The position numbers and the translations under genes were made by a program. From Ananas comosus (lineage: Eukaryota > Streptophyta > Magnoliopsida > Poales > Bromeliaceae), in assembly GCF_001540865.1 (NCBI RefSeq), contig NC_033625.1, positions 11,444,717-11,508,716 of the forward strand: a stretch of 64,000 nucleotides of DNA, in the 5' to 3' direction. The number at the start of each line of letters is the position of its first letter. Position 1 is the first letter of the stretch. Below, one piece after another: positions 11,262-23,060 of the stretch. Below the pieces are notes generated by a model. That model was given only the letters and a program-made list of their open reading frames with translations. It made no database searches and had not been told where the DNA came from.

Positions 11262-12880
11262 TGTTAGAGTAATTAATGCATCTATATTTGTGATTGTTGA
11301 AATGTCACGCCCTAGCGCTGAGACTCTACTGGGCATGTGCATAGACCTGTGCCACGGACAAGGTTATTTTTCTGTTCATGCACGGCGTTGGAACACAAAG
11401 CACCTATACGAAGCTTTTATGAAGAGAATAAGCTAGGAATTTATTCTCGAAATGTCTTTATTGTTTACAAAACATGTCGAGGCTTCCTGGATACAGCCAT
11501 AACCAACTATAAGTTCAATTACATTTTTCATTTTCCAAATAATACAATTGTCACTATTTCCAAAATACAAAATGAGATCACTATCTCGGGAAGAGCTAAT
11601 TTTCACAGGTCCTCACCCATCACGCTCCACCCTTCCCGACGCACCTGAAAATAATGGGGTGAGAAACTATACAATTCCACAGTGTGTACAACACGCCGAC
11701 GAGGGCAAACTGTCCTGATCAGGGCAACAAAGAGTAGTAATAATGTAGGGTATTTAAATAATTGATAGGCAATGGTATGCATCATATGTCAGCGTATGTG
11801 ATATCTTCATCTAGTGTCAATGTATAACCTGCAATGTTCTACTCAATGCATCATCTAGCATAGTCATCAATTTGACCCAATTCTCTGCCGTGTCTAGGAA
11901 GAGATCTAGACATGTTGTACTCAATGCCAAAGCTCTGTCTAGGAGGAGACCCTGGCGAGTGTTGCTTGTATGCCCTGTCTAGGAGGAGACCAAGCTAATG
12001 GTGCGACCTCTCTTCGGGAAGAATTCACCCTATTCACAGCCATTGAGACGGTGAAGGAGAGCATAACATTTATTGATTACATCATGCTCATGTGCCAAAT
12101 GGGATAGTAGTGGTCCGAGGTAACCATGTTATAGTCGTGTCTCTGCTAAAGCAATAATTAAAAGCTATCATGTCTCATTTTGCCACTATATAGTTCACAA
12201 TGTCCTATTTAGGTTTATTCTGCTAAATTAGCATGCTTCTACAATGACCATGGAAATACAACTAGTATAATGTCATAAACTAGGAATAATAAGCAATAAG
12301 CATGCTATCAACAAGCAGGTATACAAGAACTTGAGAACAATTGTTTCAGGCTACTACTGGCTCATATTATGCATGAAAGGGAGTTAGTTGAGGCTAAGAA
12401 AACCGAATATTGCTAAACCCACTTCAGAGAGTGCACCCACCTCAAGTCGCTCTCTCGATGTCCACGGTGTGGTCATGGCTTCCGGTCCCTCGTTTGGTCC
12501 TAGGGAAAGCACAAATGGGTCATACACAACACTAGCACGTGATTTCCAACAAAAGAATCCACTAGGGCTTGAGTTCTGGAGCTTTCGGAGGATGAGGTTT
12601 CGGAACCAACATTGTGTGGTTCTAGAACTAGCTCAGTGGTTCCTCAGACATAGAAAAGAGCCTCAACATGGTGTTTCGAAACTTGACACTGACATTCTTC
12701 AAGGGCTTTGAAATTTGAGATATTATATGAAATTAATCCATATTAGTCAATATTTATGACCATTTTGTTATTGATCCATTTGTATGACAACTAGCTTATA
12801 CCTTGTATGCACCTGTATTTATTATTATTTACTAATATGGATTAATTTCGATCATCCCAAATACGGATATACTCATTACT
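11262..12880 (+). repeat. 3' LTR of the copia element, interrupted
   Basis: Starts TGTTAGAGTAATTAATGCAT at 11262, is split by the solo LTR 11303-12727, and resumes at 12728 with TGAAATTAATCC matching the 5' LTR at about 8500-8600. From about 12834 to 12880 the beginning of the same LTR appears again in inverted orientation (TGGATTAATTTCGATCATCC), so the 3' end is rearranged into a short palindrome instead of a normal LTR end. Confidence 0.6.
11303..12727 (-). mobile_element. Solo Ty3-type LTR with TSD TGAAA
   Basis: On the plus strand it begins TGTCACGCCCTAGCG and ends ATATTATA (minus-strand start TATAATAT, as in the LTR at 23064-25138). TGAAA precedes it at 11298-11302 and follows it at 12728-12732. 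It contains the shared LTR block GGGGTGAGAA at about 11654. The length of 1425 bp is shorter than the 2.1-2.5 kb of the other LTRs. No internal region is present, so it probably arose by LTR-LTR recombination. It sits inside the copia 3' LTR and is therefore younger than it. Confidence 0.85.
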
Positions 12881-14149
12881 TTGACAATTTTGAAATTGTA
12901 GGTTATCGGGTACTATATCAACAGTTCTGTTTCGAGTTTTGTAGCATGGATGAAAACAAAGGAGGAAAAAGTACAATAGGAGAAAGGAGAGAGGAAGAAA
13001 ACGAGGGCAACCACATAGCATTAATTCAGTAAAGAAAGATCACGCATATGTTAAATAAAGCCAGTTTTTTTTATTCTCCAAAACTCCTCTTTTAAAAAGA
13101 GGCTTTGGGTTTTATATAAAATAAACCATAATTCTAACCTTAATTAATTTTCTAGATTTTAGATATTTTAATGAAGAGTAAACAAAAATTTCTCAAATAC
13201 AAAATCAAATCTCTAATTTATTTTGGATTTACATAGGAAAACAAAATCCTAAAAACCTAACAGAAGCTCAGAAACAAATTTTTAAAAATAATAATTCTAA
13301 AAATTAAAAACAAATTTTTTAGAAGTTTCTCCTAATTAATCTTTTGACGGCATCACCGAAACTTCAAGAATTTCACATTTACTGCATCACCGAAACTTCT
13401 GCAGTTAAACACATAGTTTTATACTTCATCAACTCATGAGAGGAATTATGGTTAGTTACTGTAGATTTAAGGTGCGAACCAAAATAGACTGGATGTTGGC
13501 TTGTCATGACCCAGGTTTAGATCTATGTNNNNNNNNNNNNNNNNNNNNNNNNNNNNNNNNNNNNNNNNNNNNNNNNNNNNNNNNNNNNNNNNNNNNNNNN
13601 NNNNNNNNNNNNNNNNNNNNNNNNNNNNTTCTATAAGGTCTTGACATGGATTTGACGTGGATCTAAATTAAATGGGAGAAAATTAATAATGCTAGAAATC
13701 TGCTGAATTAATAGTGTGACATTGTTGTGCCTTGTGAAATAACTGTTGTTCTCTAAAAGCTTAAACTGTTAGAGGGTGGGAAACAACTGATAACTAATAA
13801 CTGTTGTGATAACTTAAACTAATAACTGTTGTGAAATAACTGTTGTGCTGAATTAATAACTGTTAGAGGGCGGTGTTTATATATTTTTATATTTAACACT
13901 ATTTTTATACTTAAAACTCACCTCACGTCTGGGCTCGAAACTTTTTGCAAGGTCCACAATGTGGACTTAAATTAAATGGGAGAAAATTAGAAATACTAGG
14001 AGCTTAGCGTGACTTGAACTCAGAAACTCCTATTCTGATACTATGTGAAACAACCGTTCTACTCTAAAAACTTAAGCTGTCAGAGAATAGTGTTTATATA
14101 TTTTTTATATTTAACGTACGTACCTCAATGAGCTTAAAATTCATTGCAG
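12881..14149. other. Intergenic or intronic sequence with an assembly gap
   Basis: AT-rich, no domain-bearing ORF. N at 13529-13628. Two copies of a segment containing AATGGGAGAAAATTA...CTGTTAGAG-type sequence (about 13665-13880 and 13970-14100) look like a tandem or dispersed repeat. This is probably the intron upstream of the transporter exon at 14150, but no further upstream exon was found; one could be hidden in the gap. Confidence 0.4.
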
Positions 14150-14431
14150 GTGGATTGGTTATACTTTCTAGCATTTGGTGTCGTTGCCATTGGGCTGATT
14201 ATCTATTCAGTAAAGTAAGTGCCACACAAATACTTTCATTTTATATTGCACAAGTGTAATATGAAAAATAAAGTATAGCTGTTTTACAAGAATTTGAATT
14301 TAATGAGTGTCAATGTTCTTACTATCTACAGCGAGGCCGGGATAGAAGGTGCAAAAGATGATGAAGGTGAAGAAGCAGCCGTCCAATACGATCAACTCAC
14401 TGAAGAAAATTCAACAACACCGCTATTGTGA
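14150..14431 (+). CDS. SLC35F1-like transporter, last two exons (partial)
   Basis: Exon A (14150-14214) follows TTCATTGCAG and ends before GTAAGT; exon B (14332-14431) follows CTATCTACAG and ends at TGA (14429-14431). Joined in phase they give a transmembrane segment, VDWLYFLAFGVVAIGLIIYS, followed by an acidic tail ending EENSTTPLL. A VDW-Y-x-AF-x-VA-x-GL-IYS last helix followed by a short acidic cytoplasmic tail is typical of the plant solute carrier 35 member F1-like (former DUF914) nucleotide-sugar/drug-metabolite transporter family. The earlier nine or so helices are not visible in this window; the upstream sequence is full of insertions and a gap. Splice sites are all intact, so these may be genuine 3' exons of a gene with a very large intron, or a relict. 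No frameshift in what remains. Confidence 0.6.
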
Positions 14432-15221
14432 GCAGTGGAAAACTTATATCAACTCTATCCATACGGCAATTCGATGCTGATGTTGAAGTTTCATCATATG
14501 TGATGTAACAAGTTCGTCCAAGAAGCTAATTAAAAATTGTTGATGAAAATTCAGATATGCGCAAAGTTTATTAGAAACTAAATCGAAAAAGTATCTATTC
14601 ATTGATTGCTTAATTACTCATATAAACATTCATCATCAAGTAGAGGAGCGTTTCTAGCAAATTGTCATTTCTGTGGAACTAAAAAGAGAAAAAGATCTCC
14701 ATGAAATCGGAATGGTGCATATACGTGCGAATTAAACCATACTAGCCGGTCAAACCAGCTGGCCAGTTTACCGCAAATTGGTCCGGTGGGTAGTTCGGTC
14801 CAGGCCATGTTAAAACCTGTTGCAAGGAAGAAACCGGATTCAACGGCCTAAACTAAACTAGATGAATTGGCTGGTAAACTATGAAAACACCAAACCGCCC
14901 GTTTCAAATCCGGTTCAAGTAAAAATGCAAATTTCGTTATTTACTGCAAAAATATTAATGATACGAAGGGTGAATTGAACCTATAATAATTGATTATTAG
15001 GCCTCCATTGACTCTAACCAACAAGTCTAAAAAACAGGCCTGATAAATATGCAGAAATGTTATAATTTAAGTAATTCAATGAGTTAAATTTAAAATACAT
15101 TTATATATATAATTTTTTCCTTATATTAATATATTTTACAGTTTGGCCCCTGCAGATCAACTCCGATTGAATCTCTGACCCTCAAAACTATTCTATTTTC
15201 AATTTGTTGATTGGTTTGGTT
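14432..15221. other. 3' flank of the transporter exons
   Basis: No ORF of note. Short inverted-looking segments with GGCCAG/CCGGTTTA motifs at about 14740-14900 may be a degenerate element. An AATAAA-type polyadenylation signal for the transporter is not obvious. Confidence 0.3.
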
Positions 15222-16165
15222 TCCTTTTTTTTTTTTTTTTTTTAGAATAAAGTAGTAAGCAGAATCTTCATTCATTTAAAAGATGAACTATGCTACAATC
15301 AAAGGAAACTGGGCCTCGAACGAGAAGAAAAAAAAAAAAAAAAGATTAGCAAAAGTGATCCTAAGTATCCATGAGTGAACGTATCTCGGTCGCTAGGTAA
15401 CACGCCATGCGTTTAGTTTTTTCAAAAATTATTCTATTCTGCTCCAGATGAACAACCCACCATGTGGTGGCGATTGTCACTAACTCTCTCCTAGTGCTAT
15501 GCCTTTATGTCGGTTCACTTTCCAAAGCAAAATGGCAGAAGTACAGTAAGAAGAAGCTGCTTCTTCAGAAGTTATCCCTCTAGCAAAGCTCTGATAGCTC
15601 TGATACTTTGACAGCGCATGAAAAGATAAATCCACTGTCTCACTCTCGTCTAGACAGAAAACACAGCACTCCTCACCACTCCAACCCCTTTTCCGAATAT
15701 TGTCTACTATGAGCACCTTTCTTCTCAAGACTAACCACACTAAAATCTTGACTTTCAAGGGGGATTTAACTTTTCTGTCATTTACACCACTGTCTTGCAG
15801 AAAGTTGTAAAGCAATTTGACCGTAAACTTTTAGACCGAGTCCATCTCCACCTGACTTCATCCTTTCTATTATATAGAGAAATCTTAGAGATCGAATCCT
15901 TTAGCTTCATAGTCAAGTCAAAGTCGAACTGGGAGCTAGGGAAACCTGCCAAGATCTTACGCCACCTCCACCTAGTCCCTCCCCAGTAGTCCTTAACTAT
16001 ATAGTTTTAATTCATGACATTATCGTATATATGGTGGTAAAAGTTCACAAAGAAGCTTGGTCGCTCCATATATCATTCCATAAGCTTACATTCTGTCTAT
16101 TCCCAATTGAGTAAGGCACACCACATTTATAAATATCTCTGGTCGCTAAAACACCCTGCCACCAG
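15222..16165 (-). mobile_element. 5'-truncated L1-type LINE (3' end)
   Basis: On the minus strand a coding stretch ends in a poly-A tail (T run at 15222-15243 on the plus strand). The frame 15480-15815 encodes VKILVWLVLRRKVLIVDNIRKRGW followed by CVFCLDESETVDLSFHA: the zinc-binding region (zf-RVT) that follows the reverse transcriptase in plant L1 elements, with Cys-x2-Cys and a degraded His-x3-Cys (the second half is damaged). Upstream pieces (about 15840-16150) give the preceding WWG...VGN-like segment in other frames. The endonuclease and RT are absent, as expected from incomplete target-primed reverse transcription. Confidence 0.75.
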
Positions 16166-16199
16166 TATGATTAAGGTTTGAATATATATATATATATAT

Positions 16200-16449
16200 A
16201 TAGAATTAGGCTAGAATACTATTAAGTTTTTAACGCTCTTTTTGCTATCAAGTTTTTAACCCTTGGATGAAAAATTGTAGGGTCAGGATGATATTAGTCG
16301 GTTAGAGTTGAGTGGTCCCCCTAGGGTTGAGTGGTCCCCACTGGGTTATAATATTTAATCCAATGATTAGAAATAATGAAAAAAGTTGATCCAAAGGCTA
16401 AAAAACTGGTAGCAACAATGGGATTTTGCTACTAATAGTAGCCCAATCC

Positions 16450-16470
<21 letters not shown>
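16200..16470. mobile_element. MITE-like element between TA repeats
   Basis: About 250 bp between two (TA)n tracts, starting TAGGCTAGAATACTA and containing AACCCTTGGAT near the left and GATCCAAAGGCT near the right, an imperfect inverted match. Resembles the MITEs at 4501-4737 and 18250-18470. No ORF. Confidence 0.45.
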
Positions 16471-16482
<12 letters not shown>

Positions 16483-16485
<3 letters not shown>

Positions 16486-16702
16486 TAGGGCTAGAATACT
16501 TTTTCAAGTATCACCCAAGTGATACTTGTGTGTTTTTAGCCATTGGATCTACTTTTTGATTACTAATAGTCCTTGGATCAAACACTATTCCACCTACCAC
16601 CACCTACCACCATCATCTCAATCTCACATCTCTCCATCCAAGGGCTAAAAACACACAAGTATCACTTGGGTGATACTTTTACAAGTATTCTAGCTCTACT
16701 CT
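16483..16702. mobile_element. MITE with ~65-bp terminal inverted repeats
   Basis: Left arm GAGTAGGGCTAGAATACTTT..., right arm the reverse complement GAGTAGAGCTAGAATACTTG...; both continue through AAGTATCACCCAAGTGATAC and TTTTTAGCC to TTGGAT, about 60 of 65 positions matching by eye. Flanked by TA on both sides within a TA microsatellite, which fits a TA target. No coding capacity. Confidence 0.8.
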
Positions 16703-16798
16703 ATATACATATACATACATATATATATAATAATATTATATAGGAGATTGAGGTAGAGTAATGGAGAGAGAGAGAGAGAGAGGATGGAGAGAGGTTTG

Positions 16799-17340
16799 TG
16801 CTTAGAATACATATCGGTTAAGAGCCAGTTTACTTTGTTTTCGATGATCAGAACTTCTAATAATTTGAGTCGGCTCCGTCTTTGAACTGATCGTATACCA
16901 CTTGAGATGTTTAGAATATCAAAATTTCATAACTTTTCGACATACATTTGCCTAAATGAGCAAAGGTTTTCAAATTTGTAATTTTAATTGGTCGATAAGA
17001 GGCGTTTTCTTGGTTTTAACGACAAAAGATATCCAAACATCATTGAATTTTATTTAAGAAAATTCTTCTAAACTATTTAAAACAAGATCTATACTCTTGA
17101 TCTTGATTACAAGACTCCTTATCATCATTTTTTAAGAGTATTCATTTTTGCCCTTCATTTTTTCTGTTCACGTTGATGGATATAAAGAACAATATTGACC
17201 AGTGTGTGAAACTTTGATTTCTAGACAATTTTAAATGGTTTATGATCTATTTAAAGAGGCATCGTCAATTTGGAAGCCCTATCATCAGAAACAAATCGGT
17301 AGTAAACGGACTCGTTTACTACGAAGTATTCTAGCTAAGC
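16799..17340. mobile_element. MITE with degenerate inverted ends
   Basis: The left end GTGCTTAGAATAC and the right end (reverse complement GCTTAGCTAGAATAC) match, as do inner segments GTTTAC...GATGAT near both ends. No ORF. Members of the same family appear to be at 17580-18127 and 19066-19359. Confidence 0.6.
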
Positions 17341-17579
17341 TTAATAATATATATCATACTATTTAGATTATAACTATCAACAACCACCATCACCCTAGGG
17401 GGCCAAACATATCACAATTGGACATTTCTCAATCACAAGGGCTTAAAAAACTAATTAGGCACATAGCTTGGTCCCTATTGGTTAGTATTCCAGCCTATGT
17501 TCTATATCATATTATATATATCAACCACTACACAAACACACACAAACACACGCGCGCGCGCACAGACACCACACACAGA

Positions 17580-18127
17580 GTTGAGCTGGAATAATACCAA
17601 GGTAGCAAACGGTCTCGTTGACCACCTATTTTTTTTCGTATTGAGCCTCCAAATGCGAAGCACCGTTACCAATTGAAATGATCTATACCACTTGAAATAT
17701 CTAGGAAATTAAATTTCATGCTTTTCGATCTTGTTCTCTTGTTCATCAACGTGGGCTGTAAAATATAGAATATCTCTAAAAAAATGATGATAGGATTTTG
17801 TAACCAAGGATCGAGAGTTCATTAGATTTTTCTAATAGTTTAAAAAATTTCTTACAAAATTCATATTATTTGGATAGTTTTACACCGGTGGACGAAGAAA
17901 AGTCTGGATATCGACCATTAAATTATAATTTTGAAACGCTAGTTGTTATATGTAGAAGTCAATGATGTTAAAAAAATTGAAATCTTGATTTCTAAATACT
18001 TTATGTGATATAGGAATCATGATTAACAGGTACCGATCGTCGATTTTAAAGCTCCATATGCGAGAAACAAAATGGGTGTTCAACGGGGTGACCTTGTTTT
18101 GCTACGATAGCATTTGGCCAGCTCAAC
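17580..18127. mobile_element. MITE, ~550 bp, ends GTTGAGCTGG
   Basis: Starts GTTGAGCTGGAATAATACC and ends with the complement of GTTGAGCTGGCCAAATGC; further inward GTAGCAAA and CGTTGA.CACC occur in both arms. No ORF. It lies directly beside a CA-rich simple repeat (17530-17575). Confidence 0.65.
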
Positions 18128-18149
18128 TTCTATCCACACACACACAATT

Positions 18150-19000
18150 TACATAGTACTATATATATATGATATAATTAATATGATATATATAGGAGAG
18201 AGAGAGAGAGAGGAGGAGAGTGCTAGAAGAGAATGAGAGAGAGAGTCGATTACTATTTGTATCAATAGCACTAAGCAGTTGGTTACTATCCAGTTTTCTG
18301 ACTGTTAGATCTACTTTTGACTAGATTTTACTTAGTTAGATTATATTATTTCAACCAACACCCTCACCAGAGGATATCTCATCCTAGTTGTGTCCTTAAT
18401 GCAAGGGCTTAAAAACTAATAGCCACAAATAGACTTGGTGTATTAATATTATAGCCTGTTTATATTATTTATTATATGCAGTGACACCTAGGGTACATGT
18501 AAGTGTGCTTCAGGAAGCAGATATGTGGACTCTCTCTCTCTCTTCAAAGGGTTTTGATCTAAGGGTTTAAAAAATGGAAAGCACATATAAGTGGTGCTTC
18601 CAGAAGCCAAGCATAGTCGGACTCTTCTTACTATCTCTTCTCTCTCTGCTCGCTTCGATATATTATATATATATATATGGGGTATTATATATATATATAT
18701 ATATATATATAGTAGCGGGCTATATATTTTATGAGTATTGGCTCCTTATACTCATAAGTTTTCGCCTTTAGATTTATTCGATGATCATTGTACCGGTTAG
18801 ATAATATATTCAAGAGGGGGAGGTACGGGGGCCACTCAACTAGGACATATCATTCTAAGTGGGACGCCATATCATAACCACACATTCCATCAATTCAACT
18901 GTTAAAGAATTTTAGTGAGTACAATGGGGTTTCTACAGTAGTTGAGGCTCTTCTCTCTTCTGCTCTTCCGGTGCTCTCGTTCGGTGCTCTCTCTGGCTCT

Positions 19001-19045
<45 letters not shown>

Positions 19046-19065
19046 CTTATTTCTTACCAATAGTA
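18150..19065. repeat. Microsatellites and a further MITE fragment
   Basis: Contains GAGA-rich tracts (18194-18245), a MITE-like stretch at about 18250-18470 with TGTTAGATCTACTTTTGACTA as in the 4501-4737 element, and long (TA)n tracts at about 18660-18710 and 19003-19044. No gene. Confidence 0.55.
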
Positions 19066-19359
19066 TAGTTGAGCTGGAATACTATTGGTAACAAATAAGC
19101 TCTATTGCTACCAATTTATTTTCGATGATGGAGCTTCCAAATCGATGATCAGTACTATTAAACATGATCTAAACCATTTAAACTATTAGGAAATCAAATT
19201 TTTATACTTTTTTGATACTGTTCTCTAATCAATCAAGTGGACACAAAATAAATGACTAAAAATGAATATCTTTCAAATAGTGATGATAAGAGTCTTGTAA
19301 TTAAGATCAAGAGTAAAGAGTTTAAAAAATTTCTAACCAAAATTCAATGATTTAGATAT
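19066..19359. mobile_element. MITE left end, cut off by the MULE
   Basis: Starts GTTGAGCTGGAATACTATTG like the element at 17580, and has the same inner order (GATGATGGAGCTTCC, CTCTTGAT-type blocks reversed), but stops at the MULE start at 19360 without its right inverted end. This suggests the MULE inserted into it. Confidence 0.5.
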
Positions 19360-19762
19360 GGGTAAATTGCACTGTTTCCTCCTGAACTTTTGGCAGTTTC
19401 ACTTTACCCCCCAAACTCTTAAAATAGACATTTAGCCCCCTAAACTTTAATACTGCATTCTTGTTGCCCCTTCCGTTAGTTCTAGTTAACGAAGCTAAAC
19501 GGGAGTTGATGGAAGGGTTAGGTTTTGGTGGGAAATCGCCAAAATTGTCCCCTGTTCCGAGCAAGCCCTCTTTTATTCCTTAAAAACTCCTTTTTCTCTA
19601 TTTCTATGCCCTCCAAAGTTCTTATTCTCCAACTATCCCCTCCAATACCTTCTCCTCCAACTCTTTCCTCCAAAGCTCTCTCTTCCAAAGCTCATCATCA
19701 ATTTAAAATCTCTTTTTCTCCTCCAACTCCTTCAAAACTCTCATTTTCTTATAAACTACGCC

Positions 19763-20216
19763 ATGGATGCCTCACAATTCGTGATCCCGAGTTGTTTTTG
19801 CGGTGAATCTGCACAAATTAAGACATCTTGGACTGATTCAAGTTCAGGGAGGCGGTTCTTGGGGTGCAAAAATTATGGGGTAGGCTGCTGTATTACTCTA
19901 ATATGTTTTTTTTTTTAAATTTTCGATTTGCTTATTTTGTTTCTTTTCTTGTATAGGATGTGTTGAAGTTTTTCTATCTATTTTCTTGTAGGTAGTGGGT
20001 GCATGTGGATTTTTTCAATGGTTTGACCCTCTAGTTGGTGATCGAGCTAAAGTAATTATTATTGGACTACTTAGGAAGAGCAGCAAGATGGAAGATGAGT
20101 TAAAGCAAGTCAAAAAGAGAAGGATTTATCTTTGGTTTTTTCTTGTATTATCCTGGATCCTAATATGGGTCCTATTTTTTACTTTGATGTCTAAAGAAGG
20201 CTGTAAAGGCAATTAA
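19763..20216 (+). CDS. GRF-type zinc finger protein, 113 aa, two exons
   Basis: Exon 1 (19763-19879) starts at ATGGATGCC (with CC before the ATG) and ends before GTAGGC; exon 2 (19992-20216) follows TTTTCTTGTAG and ends in TAA. The product has CFCG near residue 11, then GRRFLGC and, across the splice junction, GACGFFQWFD: the C-x-C ... C ... C spacing and the GRF/GC-FF-W core of zf-GRF domains, which bind nucleic acid (for example in NEIL3, APE2 and TOP3A). After a basic, charged segment (KMEDELKQVKKRR) a hydrophobic stretch of about 20 residues (YLWFFLVLSWILIWVLFF) could anchor it in a membrane, a layout common in short plant GRF proteins. Frame and splice sites are intact. Its promoter would lie in the MULE terminal repeat. 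It converges with the transposase gene; alternatively it is a host gene caught next to the element. Confidence 0.75.
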
Positions 20217-20814
20217 AAATATGGATCCTGTTTTGATGTCTAAAGAAGGTTGTGAAGGCCATTAAATATATGGGTCCTGTTTTGTTGTGCCTTTGTTTAT
20301 CCCTCTCTCGAGGCCGAGCTGTGCCAGATTGTAGCCAAGTGTATCTCGTAAATGAATGAAGCGGTAGTATGCTACTTTGTTCTCTGAAAAAAATTTGTGT
20401 GCATAATGTCCAAACACAGTATGCTACTTTGTACAAAGGATTGCAAAATTGCTTCTTCATAATTGCACATGTAATGTAATTTATACATACACACAATAAC
20501 TCAGAAAACATACAGTCAAAAATTGTTCCTTTAGAATCACATAATGTAATTCACACATAGACACAAAATATCGGAAAGATGCAAAGTCAGTACATCTCAA
20601 AATCACACAATATAAATCAATAGCCAAAAGTTACAATTCTTCTTACCATCCAAAACAAAAAGGAAAGATGTTAGTGCAACATCCAAAGTTACATTTCAGC
20701 TATAAACAAAAAAGAGTCAATTATCTCAGTTTTAGTATCCTTTGTAAAAGGTTTTCAAAATAGAATATGACATATTTGAAGATCTTGTAGCAGCCTGAGC
20801 CATATATAGTCTAT
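20217..20814. other. Intergenic space between the two convergent MULE genes
   Basis: Contains a duplicated ATGGATCCTG/ATGGGTCCTGTTTTG-type segment just after the GRF stop (20220-20285) and AT-rich 3' flank. No separate gene. Confidence 0.4.
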
Positions 20815-23060
20815 TCAGCAGCTTTTCTTCCATTTGCCTTTTCCTGTACACTTCTTACTTTGTAGGAGATGTTGTAATCTAGTTGTTGGTCCTCTACTGG
20901 GAGCCTGTGATTGGCATCTTCTAATGAAGTCTGACTCTGAAATAGGAGGTGGATTTGGATGAGTTGCAGCTTGAGTTTGTATAGTTCCCTCTATTGGTGC
21001 AAAAAAAAAAATTAAAACATCATCAATTACTAGCAAATAACCATGATTGAAAAGAAAACTAACCAATTAAAAATAACATATATTGATTAATCTTACATCT
21101 GTCATCCATCTAACAATGAAATGTGACCTCATGTTTTGTGCGGGTAGGGGTGGAGGTGGGGTTGGGGTTGGTTGAATAGGATTAGGTGTTGGCGTAGCCG
21201 TATTAGTGGTCTCGAACTCTGCTCTATTCCTCCTAACCTGCATAATTGTTAGTTACATTAGTACTTTGGACTATTAAGTTGTCTTTAATAAAATGAGAAT
21301 TTGATCATTGTACTCACAGGTAGTTTTGGTTCTAATAGTCTCACACCTGCCCTAGATCTTCTGTCGCAAGTAGTTTTATTGTGACCTTTTTCCCCACATT
21401 TTGTGCAAGTCATCCTGACCCCTTGCCTTCCTAACTTGTTCGACGTTTGCAACTCACTAGTAGACTTTTTCTTGCCATCTTAGGCCTTCCTGGCCTCTTT
21501 TTATTGTCAGGAGGCTGAATAGGCTCTTGCCCTGTCTTTGTCCACATGTCTTGGCCATTAAAGGGTTTTATAAGATGCTCATAATATTTTTTATATGTTT
21601 CTATGCTGTAGCAATCATGCATAGTCTTCTGGTCTCAAATTCTCATGTAGCATGGCTGATATAGCATGTGGACAAGGGAGTTTTGTCAAATCTCACCTCC
21701 TACAACTACATGTCTTTTGAATTAGATCCACTACAAATTGCCCATGACTTGAACCAACTTGAAATTTTCCAGATCCTGCAGGTTGAGCCAGGATTACTCT
21801 TCTTGACCTCTGCAGCATAATCCCATAAAGTAGCATATTGTTCTGCTTCACTACCCTCAATCAATTGCAGGGCCTTTCTTTTTGCCCTATACAACTTTGT
21901 TTGAGATACACTTACATGAATATCTGCTATCACACATTGCTATCAATGGCCACTTAGGGTTAGTCCTAAATCTGTCTTTATATATTTTTGCAAGCCATGA
22001 AGAAGTTACAAATTTGTTTTTGGAGTTCTTAAAACATTTGTGCTCGGAGTCATATCTCTTGACATGTACAGTTTTCTTATCAGTAATCCATGAAGCATAA
22101 ATAAGACATGGATATCCCTCCTTACAAACTGCTCTAACTTTGTCCTTGTCATTCTTCACCATTTTAATATTGTATCTATTCTTGATGCTATACTCTCTTA
22201 TAGCCTGCCTGAATTCTTCCATGGAAGCAAAGAGCATCCCAATCCCAAATTGTGGATATTAGTTTCAGCTCTAAACTCAAGATACTTTCATCATATCACA
22301 AAATCATCTTCAGAACTATCATCCACACTGTGTAATTCATCCGACAGTTCATTATCAGTTTCAGTTGCTATCTTTAGGAACATCATCAATTGTTGTTGAT
22401 GTTTTAGTTCCTACACCCATTTTGCATGAGTATCAACATTTTTGTCAAACAATTCATCATCATCTGTTAAGTCATAGTCACTTTTTATAAATAAACTATC
22501 ACTTTCATCATTAGACCTATTAGCATGGTCCTTTTCACCTCCATCTATCTCTTCATCTCTATTACCCAATTCCTCTGCAATAACATGATCATTTGGATGT
22601 TGTCGATTGCTATCATTATTCAGCTCATCCAAAATAGTTTTTGTATCAACAGTTTGTTGTTCGTTGCTACCAATATCTAGCTCCTTACAAATCATATTAG
22701 AAAGGGTTTGTTGTTCACCTTGTCTCCCTCCATCATTCAATTCCTTGGGTAGTGTTTGTTCGGTATCATCAAACATTCTAAACATGTCATTTAATATTGT
22801 TTGACTCATTTCTGCTGTTATAATCATGGGTTCCATGTACAATGCAACTCTCTTAGTCTTGGAAGCATGTAAAGCCATCTCACACACATCTTTATCATTG
22901 TTTAGCTTTTCGATTCCAAGATTAAGAGAGCTCCCAGGTTTGCACTAATAATAGTTAACTTGTTCTTCATCAGGGTATCCTAAGTCATCTTTTGCTTTAT
23001 CTTTAATGTCTAACAATGACAAAAGATCAGGATCACAGAAATCATAGTAATCAATTTTAC
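20815..23060 (-). pseudogene. MULE transposase (MURA-like) lacking the catalytic core
   Basis: Read on the minus strand the pieces are, in order: a PB1-like N-terminal region (about 23060-22840; KIDYYDFCDPDLLSLL, then VCEMA...VALYMEP), an acidic linker rich in Asp and Glu (22800-22420), the MuDR DNA-binding domain (22237-21887; FASMEEFRQAIREYSIKNRY, CKEGYPCLIYASW, H-x-C), a short spacer (KALQLIEGSEAEQYATLWDY, 21880-21780), a SWIM zinc finger in another frame (TCSC...LPCPHAIS, about 21650-21720), the CYS..YK..Y..H tail (21622-21450) and a CX2CX4HX4C zinc knuckle (TCTKCGEKGHNKTTC, about 21360-21415), then a Pro-rich C-terminus. The whole DDE catalytic domain between NPG (about 21775) and the SWIM region is missing. 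Normally such enzymes cut and paste the element; this copy should not. Confidence 0.85.

Noticed and set aside
22607..22804. Plus-strand Ser-rich ORF
   Set aside because: Antisense shadow of the acidic linker of the MULE transposase.
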